Assembly (NCBI GenBank): GCA_017433125.1
Contig: JAFRHT010000048.1
Coordinates: forward strand, 1 to 35,480
Origin: Solobacterium sp.
Lineage (GTDB): Bacteria > Bacillota_I > Bacilli_A > Erysipelotrichales > Erysipelotrichaceae
DNA: 35,480 nucleotides
Direction: 5' to 3'
Shown here: positions 15,696 through 23,714 of the stretch, one piece after another
Layout of the letters: the number at the start of each line of letters is the position of its first letter
How positions within the stretch are numbered: position 1 is the stretch's first letter
Notes under the pieces: model-generated
What the model was told of the DNA's origin: nothing
Database searches by the model: none
The model's input: the letters and a program-made list of their open reading frames with translations, nothing else
Translations under genes and position numbers: made by a program

Positions 15696-16394
15696 ATGAA
15701 TAAACATCAGTCAACTTCTCCGTGGATTTCCGGTGATCTGGAATGCCTGCGGGCATTGACGGATAACCGGCTGCCGGCCGCATACAAAAAGGATGCCATT
15801 GTGTATTACCAGGATGACGCGGCAGAAAACATTTTCATTGTCAAATCCGGCCGGATACGGATTACAACCTATGCCGAAAACGGCCTGGAAAAACAGGTAT
15901 TTATTGCAGAAAAAGGAGCGGTTTTCGGAGAATTGTCCGCCCTGGTGGACAGTGTCTACCGCTGCAGCGCCGTTGCTATTGTCGACGCGCAGATCTACCG
16001 GATCCCGATTGGTGAATTCATGCGGATTCTGGAATCTGACTGGAAAACCGCCGCCTACTTCATCCGCTCGCTGTGCCGCAAGGGTCTGACCTTTGAGCAG
16101 GAAATCCTGGATCTTTCCTTTATGCAGGCGACCCACCGGACCATCAAAACCCTGCTGAACCTGTGTGACCAGTACGGCACCCCCTGTATGGTGGATGGCC
16201 GGCCGGGCACCCGGATCAACATCCGGTTCTCCCATCAGGATGTCGCCAACCTGATCGGTTCCAACCGGGTAACCGTATCCAACATCTTCTCTGACCTGGC
16301 CAAAAATGACATCGTTACCAAGGACAGCGGACGCTACATCGTACTGAACCGGCAGAAAATGCTTGACCTGCTGGAACAGGAATCAGAACTATAG
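15696..16394 (+). CDS. Crp/Fnr-family transcriptional regulator
   Basis: The protein has 232 residues from an ATG at 15696 preceded by GAAAGGAACGG. An ATG 24 bases upstream is in frame but lacks a ribosome binding site. Residues about 20-120 form the cyclic-nucleotide-binding-like barrel (IVKSGRIRITTYAENGLEKQ; GAVFGELSALVD), then the dimer helix, then a helix-turn-helix RFSHQDVANLIGSNRVTVSN. The recognition helix has R-V-T-V, not the R-E-T-V of Crp. As I recall, R-V-T-V is the form found in NtcA, which binds GTA-N8-TAC; that motif is present in this gene's own promoter. No N-terminal cysteine cluster is seen, so it is not an Fnr-type iron-sulfur sensor. The effector is unknown. It is followed after 11 bases by the GNAT gene. 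Confidence 0.93.
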   Translation: MNKHQSTSPWISGDLECLRALTDNRLPAAYKKDAIVYYQDDAAENIFIVKSGRIRITTYAENGLEKQVFIAEKGAVFGELSALVDSVYRCSAVAIVDAQIYRIPIGEFMRILESDWKTAAYFIRSLCRKGLTFEQEILDLSFMQATHRTIKTLLNLCDQYGTPCMVDGRPGTRINIRFSHQDVANLIGSNRVTVSNIFSDLAKNDIVTKDSGRYIVLNRQKMLDLLEQESEL

Positions 16395-16405
16395 GAGGAC
16401 AGTAT

Positions 16406-16867
16406 ATGAAATACGTGATCAAAACATTCGATGAACTGACAAAAGAAGAACTTTACGATATCGCCCGTCACCGCCAGACAGTCCTGATTATCGGCCAGGG
16501 AAACATCTTCCATGACCTCGACGGCCGGGATAATGAATGCATTCACCTGTCAGCTTACGATGATGACGGAATGATCGGCTATTCACGCATCATGCCCAGT
16601 TCCACCGGCCTGCACGGCGACAACGGTTCCTTCGGCCGTCTCTCTGTGCTGGAAGAAAAAAGAAAACACGGCACGGGCAGCGAACTGGTCAGAAGATCCG
16701 TGGATTATCTGCAGAACACCCTGCATGAGCCGAAGATCATGATTTCCGCAATGTCCTATCTGGAGCACTTCTACAACCGCCTCGGCTTTGAACGAGTCGG
16801 CGATCTGTACTTCATTGAAGGCGTTGAACACATCAACATGATCTACACCGGCAAGCCGCACGAATAA
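16406..16867 (+). CDS. GNAT-family N-acetyltransferase (ElaA-like)
   Basis: The protein has 153 residues. The start (YDIARHRQTVLIIGQGNIFH) and the DGxxIGYSRIMPS and FGRLSVLEEKRKHGTGSELV segments match the ElaA subgroup of GNAT acetyltransferases. The latter segment holds the acetyl-CoA pyrophosphate loop (R/Q-x-x-G-x-G/A), here in the form KRKHGTGSEL. The last part, AMSYLEHFYNRLGFERVGD, is the usual C-terminal GNAT motif. The substrate is unknown. AGGAGGACAGTAT precedes the start, 11 bases after the Crp-type gene, so they are co-transcribed. Confidence 0.88.
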   Translation: MKYVIKTFDELTKEELYDIARHRQTVLIIGQGNIFHDLDGRDNECIHLSAYDDDGMIGYSRIMPSSTGLHGDNGSFGRLSVLEEKRKHGTGSELVRRSVDYLQNTLHEPKIMISAMSYLEHFYNRLGFERVGDLYFIEGVEHINMIYTGKPHE

Positions 16868-16877
16868 ACATACAGAA

Positions 16878-16904
16878 AAGGCTCTTCACTGAAGAGCCTT
16901 ATTG
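16878..16904. terminator. Bidirectional terminator between the GNAT gene and the phosphofructokinase gene
   Basis: A 10-bp perfect stem (AAGGCTCTTC / GAAGAGCCTT) with ACT loop lies between two convergent genes. T-rich sequence is present on both sides, short on the plus strand and TTTTC on the minus strand. Confidence 0.75.
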
Positions 16905-16910
16905 ATTCTG

Positions 16911-17902
16911 TTAATCTTCCGGGAATGCCTTGATGCCGACTGTCTCAAGGATTTCGTACCGGTCCATCTGCAGGCTGCGCTTCATCTTCAGCGCGTCCTC
17001 AATCGGGATTGCCGTTATCGTGCCGTTCTGGATGCAGATGACGGTATTTTCTTTTTCTTCGGCAAAGGCCTTGACCGCGTAATAGCCCATCCGGGTTGCC
17101 GTTTCACGGTCTCTGGCACTCGGCGAGCCGCCGCGCTGGATATGGCCCAGAACGGTCACCCGGGGATCAATGCCGATTTCATCCCTGATGGCAGCCGCGA
17201 TGTCATAAGCCTTTCCGGCTCCTTCCGCCACAACGATCATGAAGTGTGTATTGCCGGCAATGCGTGAATCCCGGATCTTTTCAATGACGTCTTCTTCGAT
17301 ATTGAGCTTCTTCTCCGGCACCAGCACGGCGGTTGCCCCGACGGCAATGCCGACATACAGCGCCAGGAAGCCGGCATCCCGCCCCATAACCTCAATCACT
17401 GAGCAGCGCTCATGCGACTGCATGGTATCCCGCAGCTTATCGATGCAGTCAATGGCTGTATTGCAGGCGGTATCAAAGCCGATCGAGTAGTTCGTGCAGC
17501 CGATGTCATTGTCAATTGTTGCCGGCACCCCGACCACCGGGATACCCATGCGGGACAGTTCCAGCGCACCGCGGAACGTACCGTCCCCGCCGATGGCCAC
17601 GATTCCGTCAATGCCCAGCATCTTGCAGGTCGCAACAGCCTTTTTCCGGCCTTCCTTTGTTTTGAACTCTCACTGCGGGCCGTGTAGAGAATGGTTCCGC
17701 CCCGGGTCAGGATATGGCTGACACTGCCTGGCTTGAGAACCTCAAAGTCCCCGGAAATCAGCCCGTGCCATCCCCGGCGGATACCGATACATTCAATTCC
17801 CATGGACTGTGCGGTCCGGACAACTGCCCGGACGGCCGCGTTCATGCCCGGCGCGTCACCGCCGCTGGTCAGTACGCCGATCCGATCGATTTTCTTTTCC
17901 AT
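16911..17902 (-). pseudogene. pfkA: ATP-dependent 6-phosphofructokinase with a single frameshift
   Basis: The first part (from 17902, preceded by GGAAAGGCGG) reads [20 protein letters not shown], and its frame carries on through [11 protein letters not shown]. Near 17666-17672 the frame is lost, and the rest of the enzyme ([11 protein letters not shown]..., [43 protein letters not shown]) continues in another frame to 16911. Restoring one base where the strand reads GAGAGTTC (expected GAGGAGTTC) would give one continuous protein of about 330 residues. GGDGT and PATIDND indicate an ATP-dependent enzyme, because PPi-dependent ones have GGDDT and PKTIDND. All catalytic motifs are kept. The break is therefore either recent or a sequencing error; a main glycolytic gene would be an unusual loss unless a second copy exists. 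Confidence 0.88.
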
Positions 17903-17980
17903 ATGTGCCGCCTTTCCAAATGCCCAAGGCACTTTACAACAAATAAATTATATAACTCCCGGAAGCGTTAAGAAAGAATC

Positions 17981-18009
17981 AAAAAGCAGGAACCGCGGAC
18001 GATTCCTGC
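17981..18009 (-). terminator. Terminator of the M20/carrier operon (minus strand)
   Basis: A 7-bp stem (GCAGGAA at 17986-17992, TTCCTGC at 18003-18009) with a 10-base loop is followed on the minus strand by TTTTTG. It lies 28 bases after the stop codon of the carrier. Confidence 0.75.
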
Positions 18010-18036
18010 CTGTTTGGAATATTTCTGTACCTGCTC

Positions 18037-19224
18037 TTACAGCATGCCGATGACGATGCCGGCCAGAACAACGGACAGAATCGTAACCACGGTGATGCCG
18101 CCGAGGACATACGGAACGGACAGTGTATCTTCGATGTAGGTCTTTTCATCCGGTGTTTCACCGACTGCTTCGGCAACTTCACGGCAGATGACGACATTGG
18201 ACGGGAAACCCAGGAACTGTTCGACACCGATACCCATGGCCAGATCCTTGTCTCCGACAAGCTTCCAGACCGGCAGCACATAGCTGATCAGGGCAATACC
18301 GGCAACCGCGAAGGCGAACAGGACAACTGTCTGGAAAGCCATTGTGCCGAGGTCGGCAATGGAAACCTTGGCCAGGGACGGGATGATGCCGCCGAAGACA
18401 GCAACCATCAGCAGACCATAAGCCTGGGAACGCTGCAGCGGCTTCGGCGGGAAGAAACCGCCAAGACCGGAAATGGAACCGAGCAGCAGGCACCAGATCG
18501 AGTAGTTGATCGGGGTCAGGCTGCCGAGCACCCGGCCCAGCCATGCGGCCAGGGCAACAATTGCCATCTGTACATTGGCTGTATAGAAACCCGGGTGTGT
18601 TTCCCAGAAAGCCTTCTTGGCATTCGGATCGGTATTGCCGCTCTGCTTTGCCTTGAGTTCTGCCATATATCTGGCTGGATCCTTGCGGAATTCAACCATG
18701 AGTTTCTTGGCATACTTCAGACCCATGGCGGAAGCGATCGGCGCACCGACAAACTTCTGCACGGAGTAGATGACGGCGCACAGGGCCGCGGCGGTTGTCA
18801 GACCTCTTTCCGCAGCCGCCTGGGTCATCAGTGTGGTAGCCATGGCGGCACCGTTGATAACCGGCATGCCGACGAGGACAGCGTCCTTGCCGACGATCGG
18901 AATGGCAACGAGCATGAGGATGCAGGAAGCCAGCATGCAGGCCGCAGCCATGGCAACGACCCGCCATTCCTTGACCATCTGCTTGATATTGATGGTGGAA
19001 CCCATGTTGAACAGGACCATGCCGGTTGCCAGGCCGGCCATGGATGTCAGACCTGCCTGATCAATGATGTCACCCGGGAGAACGCCTGTCAGGAACAGCA
19101 CCAGGAAGATGAGCATGACCATCATCATGCCGGAGAGTTTTCCCTTGGTAAAGAAACCGATGATGTCGCCAAAGCCGAAGATCAGCATGACAATGGCAAA
19201 GTAGAAATACATTGAACTGAACAT
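18037..19224 (-). CDS. Multi-pass membrane carrier, possibly GltS-like (Na+-coupled carboxylate or amino-acid symporter)
   Basis: The protein has 395 residues with about 10-11 membrane segments. The N-terminus runs FYFAIVMLIFGFGDIIGFFT, and a polar region of about 40 residues (roughly 175-215) separates two halves. Conserved-looking segments such as NGAAMATTLMTQAAAERGLT and LGFPSNVVICREVAEAVGET suggest substrate-binding re-entrant loops, loosely like the glutamate/Na+ symporter group, but I do not recognise the exact family. The gene follows an M20 peptidase after 70 bases, the same peptidase-plus-carrier pairing as at 4280-6864, so it probably imports that peptidase's substrate or exchanges its product. 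An ATGCAT core lies 53 bases before the start, at 19277. Confidence 0.7.
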   Translation of the reverse strand: MFSSMYFYFAIVMLIFGFGDIIGFFTKGKLSGMMMVMLIFLVLFLTGVLPGDIIDQAGLTSMAGLATGMVLFNMGSTINIKQMVKEWRVVAMAAACMLASCILMLVAIPIVGKDAVLVGMPVINGAAMATTLMTQAAAERGLTTAAALCAVIYSVQKFVGAPIASAMGLKYAKKLMVEFRKDPARYMAELKAKQSGNTDPNAKKAFWETHPGFYTANVQMAIVALAAWLGRVLGSLTPINYSIWCLLLGSISGLGGFFPPKPLQRSQAYGLLMVAVFGGIIPSLAKVSIADLGTMAFQTVVLFAFAVAGIALISYVLPVWKLVGDKDLAMGIGVEQFLGFPSNVVICREVAEAVGETPDEKTYIEDTLSVPYVLGGITVVTILSVVLAGIVIGML

Positions 19225-19294
19225 AATTTTTCCCCTTTTTTTTATTTTTCAGTTAATCAGTTGGTTGATGCACAGTATGCATCTGAAGTCATTG

Positions 19295-20473
19295 TTATTC
19301 GCCGATACGGGCAGCGAATTCGTCGATGCGGACAACCGCATTGGCCAGCAGTTCGGTTCTTTCGAAGATGCTCTCTTTCAGGGCATATTCTTTTTCCGTA
19401 TGGTTGAACTGGCCGCGGACCCCGATCGAGCAGATGGTTGGTACACCGGCAATGGTGATGTGTGATGCGTCAGATCCGCCGCCCAGTGTAACGGTACCCA
19501 TTTTCCCCCAGCCCAGTTCTTCGGAGATGTCCGAAACAAAGCCGGCAAGGATATGGTTCTTCTCATTCGGCTCAAACGGCGGCATGTATTCTTCACAGGT
19601 GTATTCTGTGGAGCATCCTTCAATGAACGTATCAGCTGCGATCTCCTTCATGGCGGCAAGAATCCGTTCTCTTTCATCCATCCGGAAGATCCGGGAGTCA
19701 ACGGTCAGCCGGCAGACCGGCGGGATACTGTTCATGACCGTGCCGCCTTCAATCAGGGTTGTGGCAACCGTGGTCTGTTTGTCGAGGTTGGTCAGGGCTT
19801 CGATCATCGGGATCTTGTGGGCCGCCTCGGCAATAGCGCTGCGGCCGCTCAGGAAATCATTGCCGGAATGCGCACCAACCCCGTGAATTGTCATCTTGGT
19901 GATGATGGTGCCTTTGCGGCCGACGCAGATCGCGTTGGAGACCAGTCCGGTTTCCATATTGAAGTCACACAGTGCCCCCGGTGCCAGTTCGCGCATGACT
20001 TCGACTGCCGTGCCGTCCACATGTCCCTTTTCTTCATCGCCAAGGAAAAGGATCTTGACAGGACGTTCAGCCCAGCCCAGTTCATTCAGCATCCTGCAGA
20101 TATGATAGGCAATCGTAATGCCGCCCTTCATATCCAGGGAACCCAGGCCGCGCACATGCCCTTCATCGTCATAACGGAACGGATGTTCTCCGGCCAGCGG
20201 CACAGTGTCGTAATGACCGCTGAACATGACCGGCTTGCCGGGTCTGTCCTTACCGAGAATCCCGGAGAACGCCGGCCCGTTTACCGGACCGACATCATGC
20301 TTCTGCACTTCGAAGCCGATTCCTTCGAACAGTGCAATCAGCTTGTCACAGCAGGCATTGAGGTCATCCCGCTGATTCACCTTGCTAGGTGTATCCACAA
20401 TATCCTTCCATGTCGCAATGATTTCGTCCTGATGGGTCAGGACATAGTCGTGAATTTCTTTCTTAAGATTCAT
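19295..20473 (-). CDS. M20-family metallopeptidase (second copy)
   Basis: The protein has 392 residues with the full M20 set: FSGHYDTVPL, GLGSLDMKGG, LGDEEKGH, NMETG, HSGNDFLSGRSAIAEAA in the dimerisation domain, and QFNHTEKEYA at the C-terminus. It has the same N-terminal pattern as the other copies here (H-x-D-E-I-I-x-T-W-x-D-I-V-D-T). It closely resembles the protein at 23715 (shared GHVDGT/GHEGGN region, GVRGQFNHT). Expected to cleave an N-acyl amino acid or small peptide in the cytoplasm; substrate unknown. GGAAAGGAGGAACC precedes the start. A TGTA-N8-TACA dyad lies 64-79 bases upstream, suggesting control by the Crp-family regulator. Confidence 0.9.
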   Translation of the reverse strand: MNLKKEIHDYVLTHQDEIIATWKDIVDTPSKVNQRDDLNACCDKLIALFEGIGFEVQKHDVGPVNGPAFSGILGKDRPGKPVMFSGHYDTVPLAGEHPFRYDDEGHVRGLGSLDMKGGITIAYHICRMLNELGWAERPVKILFLGDEEKGHVDGTAVEVMRELAPGALCDFNMETGLVSNAICVGRKGTIITKMTIHGVGAHSGNDFLSGRSAIAEAAHKIPMIEALTNLDKQTTVATTLIEGGTVMNSIPPVCRLTVDSRIFRMDERERILAAMKEIAADTFIEGCSTEYTCEEYMPPFEPNEKNHILAGFVSDISEELGWGKMGTVTLGGGSDASHITIAGVPTICSIGVRGQFNHTEKEYALKESIFERTELLANAVVRIDEFAARIGE

Positions 20474-20536
20474 TGGTTCCTCCTTTCCAGCGAAATCTAT
20501 TCAATGCAAATTGTTCAATTTCCAGGCTCACAAATC

Positions 20537-20552
20537 TGTAACTGCCGCTACA
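20537..20552. promoter_or_regulatory. TGTA-N8-TACA dyad upstream of the M20/carrier operon
   Basis: The dyad TGTAACTGCCGCTACA matches the half-sites of the best Crp/NtcA-like site at 15598. It lies 64-79 bases before the peptidase start, at activator distance. No convincing -10 box could be fixed. Confidence 0.35.
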
Positions 20553-20626
20553 CTTCATAAAAATACCGAAAAATTTTGCAAGTTTATAAAACAGCAGTGT
20601 TCCCCTTCTGCTTCGGCTGAGCGACA

Positions 20627-20650
20627 AAGAGGTGCCATTCAGCACCTCTT
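20627..20650 (-). terminator. Probable terminator after the tryptophanase gene
   Basis: A 9-bp perfect stem (AAGAGGTGC / GCACCTCTT) with a 6-base loop lies 24 bases past the stop codon. The T tract on the minus strand is short (TTTG), so termination may be partial. Confidence 0.6.
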
Positions 20651-20674
20651 GTTTCCATTACTGCTGCTGTGAAA

Positions 20675-22333
20675 TTACTTGTCGCAGAGTTCTTCTTCTG
20701 ACGGTGCGTACGGTTCCAGCCAGGCGTGGAAGTGCCGCATCGGCAGTTCCCGGCCATAGGTGATTTTCAGGTTCGGAATCGTATCCCTGTCCTTGTACAG
20801 CTGGGCTACAGCCGCGATGATGTAGTCCATATGCTGCTTGGAAAGCTGGCTGCGGTTGATGGCCAGTCTGACAACATTGCAGACCTCTTCCTGCTGTTCC
20901 GGTGTCTTGAGGTCATATTCCATGGAATAGTCACCCAGTTCGGAGCAGCGGATACCGTACCGGTGGATCATCTCCAGCGACAGGGCCTGACCGGCAAAGG
21001 TCTCATGGCCGCGCTTGTAGTCAAAGAATCTGTCGACGTCAATATAGACACCGTGACCGCCGGCCGGCAGGACAACCGGAACACCGGCTTCATACAGACC
21101 CTGGGCGAGGTATTCAACCTGGCTGACCCGCTCGTGCTGATATTCGAATCTCTGTTCTTCATAGAGACCCTGGGTGAGAGCCATGATGTCATGACCGGAC
21201 ATGGCGCCGTAGGAGTCATTGCCGTATGCGCAGATCTGACGGACCTTCAGCAGGTGACCGATATCGGTCTTGACTGTGCCGTCCTCGTTGAATTCGGAGA
21301 ACTTCCGCCAGAAGTAGCCCTTGTCCTTGAACATCAGGACACCGCCCATGTTGGCGTGACCGTTCTTCTTGAGCGATGCGGACATGGCATCGAAGTAGGA
21401 GAACATTTCCTTGGCAATGGCCGGGATGGACTTGTCGGCATAGCCTTCTTCATACATCTTGATGAAGTAGCAGTTTTCAGCCCAGCGGGCACCGTCCATG
21501 ATGTACGGAATGTCATACTTGTGGGCAATCTCGGAAACAGCCTTGATGTTGGCCATGGAGACCGGCTGGCCGCAGACGGAGTTGTTTGTAACAGTGGAAT
21601 AGATCAGCGGTACATTTTCCGGCCCGACAGTATCCAGCAGCTGCTGCAGCTTGTCCAGGTCCATGTTGCCCTTGAACGGGTTGGTCGGATACTTGCCGCC
21701 TTCCGGAACTTCAAACAGCAGTTCCTTGTTGTACATGTTGCGCGGGATGGAACCCATCTGCTTGATGTTGCCTTCGGTTGTATCAAAATGGGCATTGGAC
21801 GGAATTGTGAAGACCCTGCCCGGATACTTTTCGGCCAGCAGCGGCTTGATAACATCGAACAGCAGTGCTTCGGCACAGCGGCCCTGCGGGACGATAAAGG
21901 TGTTCGGCCGTTCCAGCTGGTACGCGCCGCCGTTGATGAAGCCGCCTTCGTAATCGAGCAGGTATACTTCGTCCATCATTTTCTGGATATCATCGATATC
22001 CGTTCCGTTTCTGATGTAGTCAATCAGGCGTTTCTGGTCATCCCCGCGTTCGAAAGCATCGCGCATGGCATCCAGCAGGACATAGTAGCCCTTGTTGCGG
22101 CCATACGCTTCATCACCGAGCATCAGGGCAGACCACTGCTTGTCGGTCATGGCAGTCGTACCGGAGTCGGACAGGCAGTCAATGTACAGCATGCCGGCCG
22201 GGAATGCGAATTCGTTGTAGTGTGTCTTCTTGAGTGCTTCCAGTCTCTGTTCCGCGGTAACCGTCGGCAGGTTTCTGGTCACAAAGGTCACTGACTTTGG
22301 CGGTTCAACATTCAAAGGGAACTTTTCGCTCAT
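20675..22333 (-). CDS. Tryptophanase/tyrosine phenol-lyase-family beta-eliminating lyase
   Basis: The protein has 552 residues from the ATG at 22333, which has a strong GAGGAGGT site; an in-frame ATG 21 bases earlier lacks one. The family signature is clear: GMLYIDCLSDSGTTAMTDKQ, MLGDEAYGRNKGYY, YIMDGARWAEN (Asp280, Arg283) and SASLKKNGHANMGG with the PLP lysine probably Lys323. Such enzymes split L-tryptophan to indole, or tyrosine to phenol, plus pyruvate and ammonia. The usual length is about 460-475. About 50 extra residues (roughly 94-143, between DAMRD and FIVPQGR) form an insertion not present in E. coli TnaA. The sequence alone does not settle whether tryptophan or tyrosine is the substrate. 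It has its own leader and terminator. Confidence 0.9.
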   Translation of the reverse strand: MSEKFPLNVEPPKSVTFVTRNLPTVTAEQRLEALKKTHYNEFAFPAGMLYIDCLSDSGTTAMTDKQWSALMLGDEAYGRNKGYYVLLDAMRDAFERGDDQKRLIDYIRNGTDIDDIQKMMDEVYLLDYEGGFINGGAYQLERPNTFIVPQGRCAEALLFDVIKPLLAEKYPGRVFTIPSNAHFDTTEGNIKQMGSIPRNMYNKELLFEVPEGGKYPTNPFKGNMDLDKLQQLLDTVGPENVPLIYSTVTNNSVCGQPVSMANIKAVSEIAHKYDIPYIMDGARWAENCYFIKMYEEGYADKSIPAIAKEMFSYFDAMSASLKKNGHANMGGVLMFKDKGYFWRKFSEFNEDGTVKTDIGHLLKVRQICAYGNDSYGAMSGHDIMALTQGLYEEQRFEYQHERVSQVEYLAQGLYEAGVPVVLPAGGHGVYIDVDRFFDYKRGHETFAGQALSLEMIHRYGIRCSELGDYSMEYDLKTPEQQEEVCNVVRLAINRSQLSKQHMDYIIAAVAQLYKDRDTIPNLKITYGRELPMRHFHAWLEPYAPSEEELCDK

Positions 22334-22377
22334 AATTACCTCCTCTTTTTTCATTTCATGATTATGTGCGTTCGGTT

Positions 22378-22421
22378 AAAAATTGCCTACTCCGGTCACC
22401 GGCATTCTTCTGCTCTGCCGG
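22378..22421 (-). promoter_or_regulatory. Possible attenuator in the tryptophanase leader
   Basis: Read on the minus strand, CCGGCA (22416-22421) can pair with TGCCGG (22399-22404). That pairing excludes a downstream TGCC/GGCA pairing (22401-22404 with 22384-22387), and TTTTT follows at 22382-22378. Mutually exclusive stems before a U-tract are the layout of an attenuator, about 45 bases ahead of the lyase start. The stems are short and the case is weak. Confidence 0.25.
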
Positions 22422-22526
22422 CTGGCGGTCAGCACTCAATTTCTGATTTCATTGTATTTTGCCTGTCCGGGCCCTGTATAAGGCAGAATATCTATAATCC
22501 AGTAGTAACTGCTGTTTATAATCCGG

Positions 22527-22554
22527 AAGAAAAACAGGATCACGGGGATCCTGT
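22527..22554 (-). terminator. Terminator of the second LysR gene
   Basis: A perfect 8-bp stem (ACAGGATC / GATCCTGT) with a 5-base loop is followed on the minus strand by TTTTTCTTCC. It lies about 45 bases after the stop codon. Confidence 0.8.
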
Positions 22555-22597
22555 CAGTAATTACTGATAAGCCGGCAATGCCTGCGGATTTAACCTT

Positions 22598-23536
22598 TTA
22601 ATAGTTGACGGGGTTCTTTCCGTAGTATTCCTCACACCGGCTGATCAGCAGGTCAAGCAGTTCCTGAGCCGCTGCCGTATACTTCTGCCGGTGCCGGCAG
22701 ACATATCCTGCTGTCACCTTTACATTGCAGTTGCGGATCGGAATCGTGCGGATGCCCAGCGCGGCATAATCCTCTGCCGACAGACCCGGGCCAAAACGGA
22801 ATGCATCCGTATGCAGCAGGGTGCTGATGATGGCCCCGGTATCATTGACATGAATAACCCGCTTGATCCGGTTCAGGGAAATCTCATCAATGGTCAGGAA
22901 GAACGTCAGATTTGAAAAATAGTCATCCGGCATGCGCACACAGGCATAATCCATCAGTTCCCGCATCTCCACTTCGTCACGCTCATAAAGCGGATGGCAT
23001 GGCCCGATGTTGGCATACCAGGTATCTGTGCCAAGCGGATGGAACTCCAGTTTTTTCATCCGCAATGTATGCTGGACTTCTTTTTTCTGCTTCTCGTTGA
23101 ACATGAGGAACCCGATTTCGGCTGTCCCGTTTTCGACCATCTCCATGGCCTGCATGGTGCGGCATTCAATCATCTTCAGGTGAATATACGGTTCCTTGTG
23201 CCGGTTGTAAAACTCCGTAAACCATTTCCCCATGGTGATGATCGGATAAGTAGCCAGGGTCAGATTCTCCGGTACTTCCCTGGCCTGGATGCCCAGTTTC
23301 TGGATCATGTCCGTGCGTTCCATGATGGCTTTTGCGTATTCATACAGCTTGCGGCCTTCCTCGGTCATCTGCACCCCGTTTTTGGAACGCACAAAAACAT
23401 GGATGCCCAGCTCCGCCTCGAGATTGGCGATGGCCTTGCTCAGGGACGGCTGGGTCAGATACAGTCTTTCCGCAGCCTTGTTCAGACTGCCGGCATCAGC
23501 GATTGCGATGAAATATTCCAGCTGCTGCAGCTGCAT
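22598..23536 (-). CDS. LysR-family transcriptional regulator (second)
   Basis: The protein has 312 residues from the ATG at 23536, which follows AAAGGAGAAGCAT; an in-frame ATG 27 bases earlier has no ribosome binding site. The winged helix reads LEYFIAIADAGSLNKAAERL followed by TQPSLSKAIANLEAELGIHVFVR, the LysR signature. The remaining 220 residues form the effector-binding domain. It lies between the tryptophanase gene (same strand, downstream) and two divergent M20 genes, and probably regulates one or both. No ATGCAT or TGTA-N8-TACA motif was seen in the 180 bases upstream, so its operator differs from those of the first LysR gene. Confidence 0.92.
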   Translation of the reverse strand: MQLQQLEYFIAIADAGSLNKAAERLYLTQPSLSKAIANLEAELGIHVFVRSKNGVQMTEEGRKLYEYAKAIMERTDMIQKLGIQAREVPENLTLATYPIITMGKWFTEFYNRHKEPYIHLKMIECRTMQAMEMVENGTAEIGFLMFNEKQKKEVQHTLRMKKLEFHPLGTDTWYANIGPCHPLYERDEVEMRELMDYACVRMPDDYFSNLTFFLTIDEISLNRIKRVIHVNDTGAIISTLLHTDAFRFGPGLSAEDYAALGIRTIPIRNCNVKVTAGYVCRHRQKYTAAAQELLDLLISRCEEYYGKNPVNY

Positions 23537-23714
23537 ATGCTTCTCCTTTTTTTTCGTGTGCAATAAACGTACTATTATTTTAATTTTATTATATTTTCTA
23601 TAAGTTCTTTCTCATATGAGTCTTCGGGAATGAAAAGGCATATTTATATAACCGACTTATTATCAAAAGTAAAACAGTCCGTATGCTACGATGAAATAAA
23701 TAATGGAGGATAAT

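Noticed and set aside
18026-18041. TGTA-N8-TACA dyad overlapping the 3' end of the carrier gene
   Set aside because: It is upstream of the terminator and not in front of any gene start within useful distance, so it is probably chance.
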